A program made the position numbers and the translations under genes. From Magnetospirillum fulvum MGU-K5 (lineage in GTDB: Bacteria; Pseudomonadota; Alphaproteobacteria; Rhodospirillales; Magnetospirillaceae), in contig NZ_AQPH01000028.1 in the NCBI RefSeq assembly GCF_000442515.1, forward strand, positions 1-41,006: DNA of 41,006 nt, given 5' to 3'. A model generated the notes under the pieces. That model had not been told where the DNA came from. It did not search any database and saw only the letters and a list, made by a program, of their open reading frames with translations. How positions within the stretch are numbered: the first letter of the stretch is position 1; the number at the start of each line of letters is the position of its first letter. Positions 17,504-28,000 of the stretch are shown here, piece by piece.

Positions 17504-19427
17504 CGTCTATCCCTTCGCCGCGTTGTGCGGTCAGGAGCGGATGAGGTTGGCGCTGGTGCTGGCGGCAATCGATCCCGCCATCGGCGGAGTGCTGATCCGG
17601 GGCGAGAAGGGGACCGCCAAATCGACCGCCGCACGGGGTCTGGCCGCGCTGCTGCCCCGGCTTGCCGAGGGACGGGCGGCCCCGTTCGTCGATCTGCCGC
17701 TGGGGGCCACCGAGGATCGGGTGATCGGCTCGATCGATCTGGAGGCGGCCCTGGCCGAGGGGCGGGCCCGTTTCCAGCCGGGTCTGCTGGCCCGCGCCGA
17801 TCAGGGCATTCTGTATATCGACGAGGTCAATCTGCTCGATGATCATCTGGTCGAATCGATCCTTGATGTTGCCGCAAGTGGGGTGAACCGGGTCGAGCGC
17901 GAAGGCCAAAGCCTGGTCCATCCCGCCCGGATTACCCTGATCGGCACGATGAATCCCGAGGAAGGCGACCTGCGCCCGCAATTGCTCGACCGTTTCGGGC
18001 TGGCGGTCGCGGTGAGCGGGGAGAGCGATCCCGCCATCCGTGTCGCCCTGATGCGGGCGCGGGAATCGTTCGAGCAGGACGGCACCGCTTTCGCCCAGGG
18101 CTGGGCCGAGGCTCAAGCCGTCCTGGCCGGGCGAATCGTTCGCGCCCGGGCCGCTTTGCCCCAGATTACCCTGCCGCGTCCGATGCAGGGATTTATCGCC
18201 GAAATCTGCCGCCGTAATCATGTTGCCGGTCATCGCGCCGATCTGGCGATCGCCCGCGCCGCCCGCGCTCATGCTGCCTGGGACGGTCGCGACATCGTCA
18301 CCGCCGAGGATGTTACCGAGGTCGCGCCGTTCGCGCTGCTGCACCGGATGCGGGGGGCCACGCCCGATCTGCCCCCGCCGCCGCCGCCGTCCGAGGACCC
18401 TGAGGAATCAGACCAGGACGGGGAGAGCGAGTCTGCGCCGAATTCCGACGGATCGGAGGAACAGGAGGAGAGCGGGGCGGGGGAGGGCGACGATGCGGCG
18501 CCTCCGCCCTCTGATGCCGAGTCGGCGGAGCAAGCCCCTGGCCCTGCCGGGGACGATGGTGATGTTCAGTCCATCGGCACGCCGTTCACGCCGCGTCCGC
18601 TGGGGTCCGAGCCGCGCGATGCATTGCTGCGCACCGGGTCGGGGCGGCGGGCCCGCTCGCTGTCGGCCAGTCGCCAGGGACGGATGGTCGCCAGCACGCC
18701 CCTGCGCGAGCGCGACGATATCGCCTTCGACGCCACCTTGCGCGCCGCCGCGCCGCATCAATTGCGCCGGAGGGACGAGGGGCCGGGGCTGGCCATCCGC
18801 ATCCGTCCCGAAGACATCCGCGAGAAGCGGCGCGAACGACGGGTCGGGTCGTTCCTGCTGTTCGTCGTCGATGGCTCGGGCTCGATGGGAGCACACCGGC
18901 GGATGGTCGAGACCAAGGCGGCGATTCTCAGCCTGCTGCTCGACGCCTATCAAAAACGTGACCGGGTAGCGATGGTGGTGTTTCGCGGCACCGGGGCCGA
19001 AACGGTGCTGCCGCCCACCGGGTCGGTCGAACGCGCCGCCCGCCTGCTGGCCGATCTGCCGGTGGGGGGACGGACCCCGCTCTCGGCCGGTCTGGTCGAA
19101 GCGGCTCGTCTGCTCGACCGGGTCGGCCGTCGCGACCCCGCCACCCGGCCGCTGGTCCTGGTCCTGACCGATGGCCGCGCCAATGCCGGTTTGGGCGGCG
19201 GTCCGCCGCACGAAGAGGCGCTGCGTCTGGCCGCCGCGCTGGGGCAGCGGTTTGCCGCCGCGCGCTTCATTGTCATCGACACCGAGCCGCCCGGCCTGAT
19301 CCGGCTTGATCTGGCCGGGCGGCTGGCCGCCGCGTTGGCCGCCCCCTGCCTGCGTACCGAGGATCTTCGCGCCGAGGATCTTCGCGCCGAGGATCTGGTT
19401 CATTTCGCCAAGGAGTTCCAACCGTGA
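17484..19427 (+). CDS. ChlD/BchD-like chelatase subunit (AAA+ plus vWA)
   Basis: A 647-residue chelatase D-type subunit. The AAA+ domain (about 8-290) has Walker [10 protein letters not shown], Walker [13 protein letters not shown] and [19 protein letters not shown]. An acidic and proline-rich linker follows (about 293-350). The C-terminal von Willebrand A domain (about 455-640) contains the MIDAS motif DGSGSM and [10 protein letters not shown]. Unlike many BchD proteins the N-terminal Walker A is intact, as in ChlID-type partners of CobN. It forms with the ChlI-like protein the ATP-driven motor for the CobN subunit(s). Its neighbours suggest cobalt rather than magnesium; no bch genes are in the window. 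Confidence 0.9.
   Translation: MSFVSDSVYPFAALCGQERMRLALVLAAIDPAIGGVLIRGEKGTAKSTAARGLAALLPRLAEGRAAPFVDLPLGATEDRVIGSIDLEAALAEGRARFQPGLLARADQGILYIDEVNLLDDHLVESILDVAASGVNRVEREGQSLVHPARITLIGTMNPEEGDLRPQLLDRFGLAVAVSGESDPAIRVALMRARESFEQDGTAFAQGWAEAQAVLAGRIVRARAALPQITLPRPMQGFIAEICRRNHVAGHRADLAIARAARAHAAWDGRDIVTAEDVTEVAPFALLHRMRGATPDLPPPPPPSEDPEESDQDGESESAPNSDGSEEQEESGAGEGDDAAPPPSDAESAEQAPGPAGDDGDVQSIGTPFTPRPLGSEPRDALLRTGSGRRARSLSASRQGRMVASTPLRERDDIAFDATLRAAAPHQLRRRDEGPGLAIRIRPEDIREKRRERRVGSFLLFVVDGSGSMGAHRRMVETKAAILSLLLDAYQKRDRVAMVVFRGTGAETVLPPTGSVERAARLLADLPVGGRTPLSAGLVEAARLLDRVGRRDPATRPLVLVLTDGRANAGLGGGPPHEEALRLAAALGQRFAAARFIVIDTEPPGLIRLDLAGRLAAALAAPCLRTEDLRAEDLRAEDLVHFAKEFQP
19359..19396 (+). repeat. 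15-bp tandem repeat near 3' end of chlD-like gene
   Basis: The unit GAGGATCTTCGCGCC occurs twice perfectly, followed by a third partial copy. It encodes [13 protein letters not shown] close to the protein C-terminus. The length is a multiple of three, so expansion or contraction keeps the frame. It looks like a recent slippage duplication. Confidence 0.85.
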
Positions 19428-20440
19428 GCCTTATCGACCCCCTCCGTCCGCTCTATCCCTTCGCGGCGATCGTCGGCCAGGAGCGGCTGAAGACGGCGTT
19501 GATCCTTAACGTGATCGATCCCAGCCTGTCCGGCGTGCTGATCCGGGGCGAGAAAGGGACCGCCAAATCGACGGCGGTCCGTGCGCTGGCCGCGCTGCTG
19601 CCCGATATCATTGTGGTCGAGGGCTGCCCGTTCCAGAGCGACCCCGATGATCCCAAGGCGATGAGTTCCGAGGTGCGGGCGCGGGTCGCCGAGGGCGAGT
19701 CTCTGCCCACCGTCACCCGGCGGGTGCGGGTGGTGGAACTGCCGATCAGCGCCACCGAAGACCGGGTGGTGGGCACCCTTGACCTTGAACACGCCCTGAC
19801 CGAGGGCAAAAAGCGGATCGAGCCGGGTCTGCTCGCCGCCGCCCATCGCGGCATTCTGTATGTCGACGAGGTCAATCTGCTCGACGATCATGTCGTCGAT
19901 GTGCTGCTGGATTCGGCGGCGATGGGGGTTAACACCATCGAACGCGAAGGGATCAGCGTCAGCCATCCCGCCCGCTTTACCCTGATCGGCACAATGAACC
20001 CCGAAGAAGGCGAGTTGCGCCCGCAATTGCTTGACCGTTTTGGCTTGTGCGTTCAGGTCGAGGGGCTGGCCGTGCCGGAACAGCGGGTCGAGGTGATCAA
20101 GCGCCGCGCCGCGTTCGAGGCCGATCCCGAATCGTTCGGCCTGGGTTGGGCGAAGGAGACCGAGGCGTTGCGCGTCCGGATCGCCGCTGCGATCGCGCGT
20201 CGTCCCCGCCTTGTCGCGACGGATGCGATTTTGCTCGATATCGCCCATCGCTGCCTTGCGACCGGAGTCGATGGGCATCGCGCCGACATCGTGATGCTGA
20301 AGACCGCCAAGGCTCTGGCCGCCTGGGCTGGGCGCGATGAGGTCATCGCCGCCGATCTGGACGAGGCGCAAACTCTGGTTCTGCCGCATCGGCAGCGCCG
20401 CCGCCCGTTCGAGGATGTGTTCCGCCCCGATGCCGCGTAA
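19424..20440 (+). CDS. ChlI/BchI-like AAA+ chelatase subunit
   Basis: A 338-residue AAA+ ATPase of the magnesium/cobalt chelatase I type. Walker A is [14 protein letters not shown] (about 44-57), Walker B is [16 protein letters not shown] (about 144), and [20 protein letters not shown] is present. The chelatase-type insert [10 protein letters not shown] is also seen. Start is GTG at 19424, overlapping the stop of the D-like gene (GTGA). With the D-like subunit it should form the two-ring motor that drives metal insertion by CobN. It closes the B12-riboswitch operon. The protein is BchI-like in sequence; assignment to cobalt rests on the operon. Confidence 0.9.
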   Translation: MSLIDPLRPLYPFAAIVGQERLKTALILNVIDPSLSGVLIRGEKGTAKSTAVRALAALLPDIIVVEGCPFQSDPDDPKAMSSEVRARVAEGESLPTVTRRVRVVELPISATEDRVVGTLDLEHALTEGKKRIEPGLLAAAHRGILYVDEVNLLDDHVVDVLLDSAAMGVNTIEREGISVSHPARFTLIGTMNPEEGELRPQLLDRFGLCVQVEGLAVPEQRVEVIKRRAAFEADPESFGLGWAKETEALRVRIAAAIARRPRLVATDAILLDIAHRCLATGVDGHRADIVMLKTAKALAAWAGRDEVIAADLDEAQTLVLPHRQRRRPFEDVFRPDAA

Positions 20441-20493
20441 CGAGGACCGAAGGGGCGAACACGATCCGGACGCGTTCATGGTGAAATCCTATT

Positions 20494-20516
20494 CGCGGGT
20501 GGATGATCCACCCGCG
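20494..20516. terminator. Inverted repeat between convergent operons
   Basis: A perfect 10-bp stem (CGCGGGTGGA with TCCACCCGCG) around a 3-base loop, about 55 bases after the ChlI-like stop. There is no T run. It lies between convergent genes and probably acts as an RNA-end or termination structure for the chelatase operon, possibly in both directions. Confidence 0.5.
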
Positions 20517-20524
20517 ATGTTGCC

Positions 20525-20546
20525 CCTGGGTCCGATGACGCCCAGG
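20525..20546 (-). terminator. Short hairpin after the GNAT toxin gene
   Basis: CCTGGG (20525-20530) pairs with CCCAGG (20541-20546) directly beyond the stop codon of the acetyltransferase gene. The stem is only six base pairs with no T tract, so this is a weak call. Confidence 0.3.
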
Positions 20547-21098
20547 TTAATATCCGGAAAAGACGCAGTGAATGGATTCGATCGGCATGATCAGGACGCG
20601 CGGCCCCAGCGGGGAGGGGATGAATCCGAGCCGTCGGTAGAATTCGACCGCCCCGTCGTCGATGGCATGCACGATCACGGCGCGGACCCCGGCGATGTCC
20701 GAGGCGGCGAGGCAGCGGCGCAAAGCGTCCGACACCAGGGCGCTGCCCAGACCTGTTCCCTGCCACGCCTGATCGATGGCAAGGCGGCCGATCAGCAGCA
20801 GCGGGATTTCGTCGGGCGTTCCCGACCGAAGCTTTGCGCTGGGTAGAACGAGCCGTTGCTCCATCGCGGTGGACAGCGCGTAATAGCCGACCACTCTCGC
20901 CGGATGGTCGGCGTCGCAGACGACGTAGGTCCGGGCCGAAAGGCCTTCGCTGGCAAGCGCCCGACGTTTCAGCCAATCGTCCAGGGGCTGATGCCGACCA
21001 TTTTGGAACGCGGTCAGATCGTGGTTTGGGGTCAAACGCTCTGGCGAACGAACCCGCCGGGCCGGATTGCGTTCGGATGCCTCCTCTTCCGGCATCAC
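20547..21098 (-). CDS. GNAT toxin of a TacT-type toxin-antitoxin pair
   Basis: A 183-residue GNAT acetyltransferase. The acetyl-CoA loop region is LIGRLAIDQAWQGTGLGSALVSDALRR (about 101-128), with the QxxGxG-type turn QGTGLG, and the C-terminal motif is VEFYRRLGFIPSP. In TacT-type toxins this fold acetylates the amino group of charged tRNAs and blocks translation. The first 20 or so residues (MMPEEEASERNPARRVRSPE) may be an extension; a later start is possible. The ATG overlaps the stop of the DUF1778 gene (ATGA), the standard antitoxin-first order. The toxin role comes from family and pairing. Confidence 0.88.
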   Translation of the reverse strand: MMPEEEASERNPARRVRSPERLTPNHDLTAFQNGRHQPLDDWLKRRALASEGLSARTYVVCDADHPARVVGYYALSTAMEQRLVLPSAKLRSGTPDEIPLLLIGRLAIDQAWQGTGLGSALVSDALRRCLAASDIAGVRAVIVHAIDDGAVEFYRRLGFIPSPLGPRVLIMPIESIHCVFSGY

Positions 21099-21397
21099 CG
21101 CTCCCAGGGAGCCGGGCGGGTCAGGATCTGACGGATTTCGTCGCTTGGCACGGCGGGGGCGTCAAGGATCGCCAGGAACTGCTCGTGCGCGTCGGGTTCC
21201 AGAAAGAATACTCGCTGATCCAGCAACGTTTCCTCGGCCTGACGGCGGGCGCTGTCCAGCATGAATTCCGACAATTTCTGTCCCCGCAACACGGCCGCCC
21301 GGTTCAGCAGGGCCTTGGTCTCGGACGAGGTGCGGATCTGGATCACGTCGCCCTTGCGGGAGAGACTTCTTCCGGTGTGCGGTTTGGCCGACGTCAT
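21095..21397 (-). CDS. DUF1778 antitoxin (TacA type)
   Basis: A 100-residue protein with an N-terminal ribbon-helix-helix (KGDVIQIRTSSETKALLNRAAVLRGQKLSEFML, about 15-48) that binds DNA. A C-terminal extension (FFLEPDAHEQFLAILDAP) should wrap the toxin. The family (DUF1778) neutralises GNAT toxins and represses its own operon. It is translationally coupled to the toxin gene downstream. Confidence 0.9.
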   Translation of the reverse strand: MTSAKPHTGRSLSRKGDVIQIRTSSETKALLNRAAVLRGQKLSEFMLDSARRQAEETLLDQRVFFLEPDAHEQFLAILDAPAVPSDEIRQILTRPAPWER

Positions 21398-21423
21398 CAG
21401 GCACCTTCCTCTCTGACCGTAAC

Positions 21424-21451
21424 CCTATCAGGACTGTACTGACATCTTCAA
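21424..21451 (-). promoter_or_regulatory. Possible promoter of the toxin-antitoxin operon
   Basis: On the minus strand TTGAAG (21451-21446) and GATAGG (21429-21424) are 16 bases apart, followed 26 bases later by the antitoxin ATG. The -35 is good and the -10 is poor. The rest of 21398-21594 shows no gene or clear repeat. Confidence 0.3.
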
Positions 21452-21594
21452 TACATTACCGGCCTCAGGATCGAGGCGATCGCGGCGGCCAGGCCCGGAA
21501 CAGTCCCGGGGAGCCGCCTGCATGAGGGAGGCAGAGCAGCCGTGCCGCCGGTTCGGGGCCGGGACGGGGACGGCGCAGCCATCCCCGCCGCTGT

Positions 21595-22854
21595 TCAGCG
21601 TTTACCTGACCTCTCCCACCACCGCTGCCGCCGATACCGGGGCGTGATCGTCATCGTGCTGGCGTCAGGCCGATAGCGCAGCGATAGGAGTGCCGCCAGC
21701 AGCCCGGCCAGCACTGCCAGCCCGAGTACCCCGCTATAGCCGATCTGGCCGGCTAAAGCGGCTGCGCCCGACATCGTTGCCATCGCGAATAGCATGTTCA
21801 GGCTGTACTGAACGGTGTAATCGGTGGCCGGGCGGTCGGGTGAGGCATGGTCCATCATCAGGGTGGACAGGACCGTCGCCGCCGGATTGTAAAGCAGGAA
21901 ATACAGCAAGACGGCGGTGGTAACGCTGAAGGTTCCCGTCAGGCCGAACACCGGCAGGGCGAGGGCTGCGATGCCGAGAATTTGCAGCAGGGCGGCCCAG
22001 ATCATTCCGCGCCGTCGGCCCAGCCGGGGCAGCAGCCAGCCGGTAATCATCGCCGCCGCCATTCCGGCCAGCGAGCCGAGCACGTTGACGGCGAAGCCGA
22101 TCCGGTCCATCTCCCAACCGGCATCAACCAGGATCGGGATGATCAGGGCGTAGGCCAGGCTGCTGCCGATCGGATAGAGCAGCAGCAGCAGCAGCCACAG
22201 CCGCCCGCCCGGCTGGTTCCAGAAAGCGGCGACGGAACGGAACAGATTGGCCCCGACGGTGGGGACGATGGCCCATTTCGGCTCGCGGTACCACAGCAAT
22301 TGAAGCAGCGAGATGGAGGTCCCGGCAGCGAGGAGCAGCAGGCTGCCCTGCCAGCCGAGATAGGGATAGGTAATCAAAACCACACCGCCGCCCAGCATGT
22401 TGCCGAACAGGTTGCCGGCAATCTGGATGCCGTTGCCGAAGCCGCGATCGGACGGTGCCAGCAATCGGCAGGCTAGGCCATCGACGGCGATGTCCTGCGA
22501 GGCCGACAGCACCGCCACCGCCAACCCAAGCAAATAGATGGTCCAGAACTCGCCGATCACGTCGAACCGTCCCATCGCCGCGAGGGTCAGGGCCAGCCCG
22601 GTTTGGGTCAGCAGCAGCCAGACCCGGTAATGTCCCCAGCGGCCGAACCGGATACGGTCGACCAGCGGCGCCCACAGGAATTTCAGCGGCCAGACCAGCC
22701 CCAGCATGTAGATCAGGCCGATCTGGTCGAGGCTGCCGCCCTGGTCGCGCAGGATCGCCACCAGGGCGACCACCAGGAAGCCGAGCCCGAGATATTGGGT
22801 GGTGTAGAGGCTGGTCAGCAGCCACCACGTCGCCGACGTCGTCTTGCGCTCCAT
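21595..22854 (-). CDS. RhtX/FptX-family siderophore MFS transporter
   Basis: A 419-residue inner-membrane protein with about 12 hydrophobic segments, related to AmpG-like MFS proteins. In the RhtX/FptX family such single-protein permeases carry a ferric siderophore from the periplasm to the cytoplasm, replacing an ABC importer. Landmarks are TQYLGLGFLVVALVAILRDQG, LKFLWAPLVDRIRFGRWGHYR and SASQDIAVDGLACRLL. It starts 12 bases after the receptor stop with AGGAG as ribosome site, and is the last gene of the siderophore operon. Its place beside the receptor and NRPS argues for the import of this locus's own siderophore rather than muropeptides. Confidence 0.85.
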   Translation of the reverse strand: MERKTTSATWWLLTSLYTTQYLGLGFLVVALVAILRDQGGSLDQIGLIYMLGLVWPLKFLWAPLVDRIRFGRWGHYRVWLLLTQTGLALTLAAMGRFDVIGEFWTIYLLGLAVAVLSASQDIAVDGLACRLLAPSDRGFGNGIQIAGNLFGNMLGGGVVLITYPYLGWQGSLLLLAAGTSISLLQLLWYREPKWAIVPTVGANLFRSVAAFWNQPGGRLWLLLLLLYPIGSSLAYALIIPILVDAGWEMDRIGFAVNVLGSLAGMAAAMITGWLLPRLGRRRGMIWAALLQILGIAALALPVFGLTGTFSVTTAVLLYFLLYNPAATVLSTLMMDHASPDRPATDYTVQYSLNMLFAMATMSGAAALAGQIGYSGVLGLAVLAGLLAALLSLRYRPDASTMTITPRYRRQRWWERSGKR

Positions 22855-22865
22855 CCGCGCTCTCC

Positions 22866-25019
22866 TCAGAATTTGTAGCTGGTGCCGAGACCGAGGGTGC
22901 GGCCGCGCGCGAGATTGCCGTAGGTCACGCCGGGATAGGACGAGTCGCCATAGCCATAGAGGTCGTAACGGTCGTTCAGCAGATTGTCGGCCCAGGCATA
23001 GATTTCGGCGCTGGCGACCATCAGGCCGAGATGCAAATCAAGCTTGCCGTAGGGGGCGAGGTTGAAGTGGTTCTGTACGTCGGCGGGGCGGCTGTCGGAC
23101 ACCCGATAGCTGATCCGGGCGTTGATCGCCGGGTCAGGCAGGCCGAGGAAATCGGGCAGATCCTTGATATAGGACAGGGCCAGATTGCCGCTCCAGCGCG
23201 CCACGTCGGGAACCCGGTTCCCGGCGGCGACGTCGCCGCCGCTGACCCCGCTGGCATCGGAGGTGATCTGGGCAAGGGTGTAGGTGACCCCGCCCGACAA
23301 GGCGAGGCCGTTGTCGAACCGCCACGTCCCTTCCAGTTCCGCACCCTTGCTTTCGGTGTCGGCGTTCAGCACCGAGGTGACGAAGGTGGTGCTGTTATAG
23401 CTCATCATGTGGTCGTTCTTAACCCGGGTCAGGAACAGAGCGCCGTTCAGGGTATAGGGCTGGCGGGCGGGCTCGGACTTGAAGCCGACCTCATAGGATT
23501 GCACCGTCGCCGCCTTGTAGGGGACGCCGTCGGCGATCTGAGAAGCGTAATCGTTGAAGCCGGACGATTTGTAACCGCGCGACACCGTGCCATAGAGGTT
23601 GGTGGCCGCCGTCACCGCATAGGACAGGCCCGCGCGGCCGGTCATGTAATTGGCATAGACCCCGCGCTGGTCGGTGCTGTGGTCTCCGGCGGCGGTGACA
23701 TAGTCGGCGTCATAGCTTTTCCAGTCCCAGGAATGGCGTAGGCCGCCGGTGATCTTCAGCGCGTCGGTCAGCGGATAGGTCATCTCGCCGAACAGGCCCG
23801 CGCTGTCGGAGGAGAAACGGCGCTTGGCGTGGCGCGCCCCTTGAGAGACATAGGCGCTGTCGAACGAGCGGTTGGAATGGCTGACATTGAGGCCGGAGAC
23901 CCAGAACACTTTGGCTCCGGGCAGCGAGGTCAGGCGCAGTTCCTGGCTATAGGCCTGTTCGAACGCGGAATCGCGGACCAGCATCTCCATCGGGAAGCCG
24001 AACATCGCCTTGGTCAGGTCGCGATCATAGGCCTTCCAGCCGATGAAATTGGTGGTGGTCGCCGCCGTCACCGAGGTCAGCCGACTGGCGCTCAGATCGT
24101 GGTTGACCTCAAGCGAGGTGCGGCTGTTGCTCTTGCGGTTTTCGTCAAAGGTACCGGGCGTGATGTTGAGCGCGGGATGATCGCCATAGGGGCGCAGCAT
24201 CATGTTGTTGACGCCGCCGGTGCCGCGTTCTCCTTCCGCCGTCAGCAGGGCGTCGGTCCCGGTCCCGCGATCCCACAACAGGCTGCCGCGAACCGCGAGG
24301 TTGGTCATTTGGGTCAGCGGCTTGCCGTCCTCGGCATTATTCACCCAATAATCGGCCCCGGTGCGGCGGACGGCGATGCGGGCGGCGAGGGTGTCGCTGA
24401 CCGGGCCGCCGATCGCACCTTCCTCCAGATTTTGCATCTGCTGGCCGATTTCGCCTCGGACATAGCCTTCCATCACCCGGCCCGGCTTGCGGGTGGTGAT
24501 GTTGATCGCGCCCGCCTCGCTGCTGCGGCCGAACAGGGTGCCCTGCGGTCCCTTCAGCACCTCGACCTGATCGACGTCGAGCGTGCCGAGTGACAGGTTG
24601 CGTGACGACATCGAGACGCCATCGACGTTCAGCACAACCGAATTGTCGTCCATGTTCATCTGATAGAGCGAGCCGACGCCACGGATACGGACGTTGTAAT
24701 CATTGGGGCCGCCCGATGAATTGACGCTGACCCCTGTGACGTTGCGAAGCGCCTCATCGACCGTTTGCATCCGCCCGGTTTCGATCGAGTCGCCATCGAT
24801 CACGGCCAGCCCGAACGGAACGTCCTTGGCTTTTTCCTCACCACGCCGGGCGGTTACCGTCACCGCCGGTAGCGCCACCGCCGCGCTGTCTTCGCCGATT
24901 GTCGTACTTGCGGCCTCCTCGGCCCATGCCAAGGAGGGGAGGGGAAGCTGTACCGACAGGGTAAGCGACAGGGTCAGCGCGCTGAATCGCGCCCGAGTGG
25001 AACCGTGGTTAAACTGCAT
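22866..25019 (-). CDS. TonB-dependent ferric-siderophore receptor (FyuA-like)
   Basis: A 717-residue outer-membrane receptor. A signal peptide ends near LPSLAWA (about residue 33). The TonB box VTVTARRGEEKAKD lies near 53-66, followed by a plug with NVTGVSVNSSGGPNDYNVRIRG, DNSVVLNVDGV and VEVLKGPQGTLFGRSSEAGAINITTRKP. The C-terminus ends in LGLGTSYKF, with the terminal Phe typical of outer-membrane barrels. The style is closest to FyuA, the yersiniabactin receptor, among receptors I know. It lies 74 bases after the NRPS stop in the same direction. The ferric thiazoline siderophore is the likely ligand, inferred from the operon. Confidence 0.85.
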   Translation of the reverse strand: MQFNHGSTRARFSALTLSLTLSVQLPLPSLAWAEEAASTTIGEDSAAVALPAVTVTARRGEEKAKDVPFGLAVIDGDSIETGRMQTVDEALRNVTGVSVNSSGGPNDYNVRIRGVGSLYQMNMDDNSVVLNVDGVSMSSRNLSLGTLDVDQVEVLKGPQGTLFGRSSEAGAINITTRKPGRVMEGYVRGEIGQQMQNLEEGAIGGPVSDTLAARIAVRRTGADYWVNNAEDGKPLTQMTNLAVRGSLLWDRGTGTDALLTAEGERGTGGVNNMMLRPYGDHPALNITPGTFDENRKSNSRTSLEVNHDLSASRLTSVTAATTTNFIGWKAYDRDLTKAMFGFPMEMLVRDSAFEQAYSQELRLTSLPGAKVFWVSGLNVSHSNRSFDSAYVSQGARHAKRRFSSDSAGLFGEMTYPLTDALKITGGLRHSWDWKSYDADYVTAAGDHSTDQRGVYANYMTGRAGLSYAVTAATNLYGTVSRGYKSSGFNDYASQIADGVPYKAATVQSYEVGFKSEPARQPYTLNGALFLTRVKNDHMMSYNSTTFVTSVLNADTESKGAELEGTWRFDNGLALSGGVTYTLAQITSDASGVSGGDVAAGNRVPDVARWSGNLALSYIKDLPDFLGLPDPAINARISYRVSDSRPADVQNHFNLAPYGKLDLHLGLMVASAEIYAWADNLLNDRYDLYGYGDSSYPGVTYGNLARGRTLGLGTSYKF

Positions 25020-25093
25020 GGTCTTGCACCGACATTGAAAGGCCCTCTTCTTTTGATTGTCATTCGGGGCGACGGGACCGGCCCGTCTATGGT

Positions 25094-28000
25094 TCAGATC
25101 GCGCCCATTTCAAATGGTTCCGCCGCTTCCGCCCTGGGGACGGCCGTGGGGCGACCATGGGCAAGATGTTCGCTCAGGCCTGCGGCGAATCCGGCCAAGG
25201 TCGGGTTGGCGAACAACAGCCGCAGCGGTGCAGGCGTGGGTGTCAGGCCATCGCGACACAGCCGCTCGACGATACGGGTGGCGCGGAGGCTGTCGCCGCC
25301 GAGCAGGAAGAAATCGTCGTCGCGGCCGACATGCGGCTGGTCGAGAATCTCGGCCCAGACCGCAGCCAGTGCGGTTTCGAATTGGCCGCGCGGGGCGGAT
25401 ACCCCGGTTGGACGGGCACTCGCCGTGAACCAAGCTTGCACCGCGGCACGATCGACCTTGCCGTTGGCTGAAAGCGGGAGCCGATCAATCGCTTCGAGAC
25501 GGGAGGGGATCATGTATTCGGGCAGGCGGTCGGCTAGACCAGCCCGCAGCCGAGCCTCGATTTCATTGACGCTGGCCGGATCGGGATCGAACACCACCGC
25601 CGCCGCGAGTGCGTGGGGTGTGTCGAGCAGGACCGCGACGGCGTGGCGGACGTTGGGCAGGGAATGCAATGCCGCTTCGATCTCGCCCAGTTCGATGCGG
25701 TGGCCGCGCAGCTTGATCTGGTGGTCGTGACGGCCGAGGAATTCAAGCAGCCCGCTGGGGCGGAAACGACCGAGATCGCCGGTGCGGTACCAGCGCCGAC
25801 CGGCCTGGGTGACGAAACGTTCGGAGGTCAACGCCGGGGCACCGCGATAGCCGACCGCCAGCCCGGCCCCGCCGATCCACAATTCACCCGGCACCCAATC
25901 GGGGCAATCCTGTCCGAGTGCGCCGACCACTCGGTAGGCTTGGTTGGGTAGGGGAACGCCATAGGGGATCGAGGGCCATCCGGCGGGGGCCACACCCTCT
26001 ACCTCGAATTGGTTGGACCAGATCGCCGCCTCGGTCGCGCCGCCGAGCGCAGTGAATCGGCCGGAACCGGCGGTGGCGGCCGTCAGCCGGGGCGGCAGGT
26101 CTAGCCCGATCCAGTCGCCCGACAGCAGGGCCACCCGCAGCGGTAACGGCTCGACCGCGCGTTCGGCTGCCGTCAACAGCATGTCGAGCAGGACCGGCAC
26201 GCTGTTCCACACAGTGACGCGGTGACGGCGGATCAGTTCCAACCAGGCCGTTGCCTCGCGCCGGTCTTCCTCTGACACGACGACGACCGCGCCACCGACA
26301 CCGAGCAGTCCGAAGATGTCGTAGACCGACAGGTCGAAATCGAGCGCCGACACCGCCAGCACCCGGTCATCGGCACCGATGCCGTGCTGGCGGGTGACCG
26401 CGTCGATGGTATTGAGCGCGGCGCGGTGGGTGATCTCCACCCCTTTCGGCTCGCCGGTCGAGCCTGAGGTGAAGATGATGTATGCGCTCTCCTCGCCGTT
26501 GCCGAGGACCGGCCGCTCGAGTGGAACGCGGTCGGCGCTGCTGGCGACGGTGGCGGCGGTGACGATCTGGCGGATACCGGCGGTCGTCAGGATGCGCTGC
26601 CGCCGTGCCGATGGCTGATCGGGGCCGATCGGGACATAGCAGCCCCCGGCCGCCAGTACTCCCAGTACGGCCACGACCTGATCGGCACCGCGTGGCAGCG
26701 ACACCGCGACCGGCTCGCCGCGTTCCACTCCTTCGGCGCGCAGTACGGCCGCCAGCCGCAGGGCACGCCCGGCGAGTTCGCCATAGCAAATCTCGTGTCC
26801 GCCGTCGAACAGCGCTGGCCGTTCCGGTCTGGCCCGAGCCAGATCAAAGAATGCCTGATGCAGCCCGCGTCCGGCTGGGGCGGCACGGGTCTCGACGTGG
26901 GCTTCGCGCCGTGTCCGCTGCCCGGTCGGCAGCAGATCGGGATCGGGCCGGTGCCACGCCGCCGGATCGACAGCCAGCTCTTCCAGCCAGCGGTGCTGCG
27001 CTGCGACCAGTTCGTCGATCAGGCCGGGGGGGAACAGCCCCTCCACCACATCCCAGGTCAGCCGCAGGTCACCGTCCAGTTCGTAAACCTGATGATCAAG
27101 CCACACCTGCGGGGTTTCGGAGAAGCCGCCTGCCGCCAACGCGGGGAAGCCGGTCGGGGGGGCGCGCAGCACCTCGTCGGCGAGACCGAGCGTGCTGGTG
27201 AACACCACCGGCAGGGCGGCAGCCCGGCCGAGGCGGCGGCCACGTTCGCGCTGGACCCAGATCGAGGAGACGGCGCGATGCTCCAGCACCTCGGCCAGTT
27301 CGTCCCGCACTCGCCGCGCCAAGGTCAGCAGGCTGTCGCCCGAACGAGGATGGACCGCCACCGGCGCCAGCGTGGTGAAATCGCCCAGTACCCGGTGGAT
27401 ATCGGGATGAACGTCGCGGCGGTCGAACAGGGTGAGGTTGAGGGTCAGCGCCTCGCCTCCGCTCCAATGGGCCAGGGTGGCGGCATAGACCGTCAGCAGC
27501 AATCCCGATGGGGTCAGGCCATGTTCACGCGCCCGCGCCCGCACGTCCTGCCAGCGTTCGGCCGACAGCCGGGTTTCATGACGGTGGAACCGCACCGGGG
27601 CGAGGGTGGTGGGGTCGGCTGCGAGCGGCAGGGCCGGGGATGGTGGCAGATCGTCGAACCGGGCGCGCCAATAGGCCTGGGCGCGTGCCACGTCCTCGGC
27701 GACAGGGCTGACCTGGAGGACATAATCGCGGAAGGATAGGCCAAGCGGCGGCAGGACGATGGCGGGGTCGCGCATCAGCGTCATCAACTCGCCCAACAAC
27801 AGCTTGACGCTGAAACCGTCGAGCAGCAGGTAATCGATGGCGATGCCGAAGCGGCAGCGCCCTAGGCCATAGCTGATCGCGTGCAGGTCGAAGGGTGGCC
27901 CGTCGCCGCGTTCGGCCGCCCATTGATCCCACCATGCCCGCAAGTGCTGGCTGGCGGCGGCGGCATCGGCTCCGGGCAGTTCCTCGCACGTGACCGTCAC

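Noticed and set aside
18360-18560. Pro/Glu/Asp-rich stretch as a separate low-complexity element or frameshift
   Set aside because: It is the normal acidic linker between the AAA+ and vWA domains of D-type chelatase subunits, and the frame continues through it.
17484-20440. Magnesium chelatase BchD/BchI for bacteriochlorophyll synthesis
   Set aside because: The proteins are similar, but the H-type partner is CobN, the operon is under a cobalamin riboswitch, and no bch or crt gene is present in the window.
25094-25300. A thioesterase domain at the C-terminus of the NRPS
   Set aside because: Only 64 residues follow the last carrier serine and there is no GxSxG motif.
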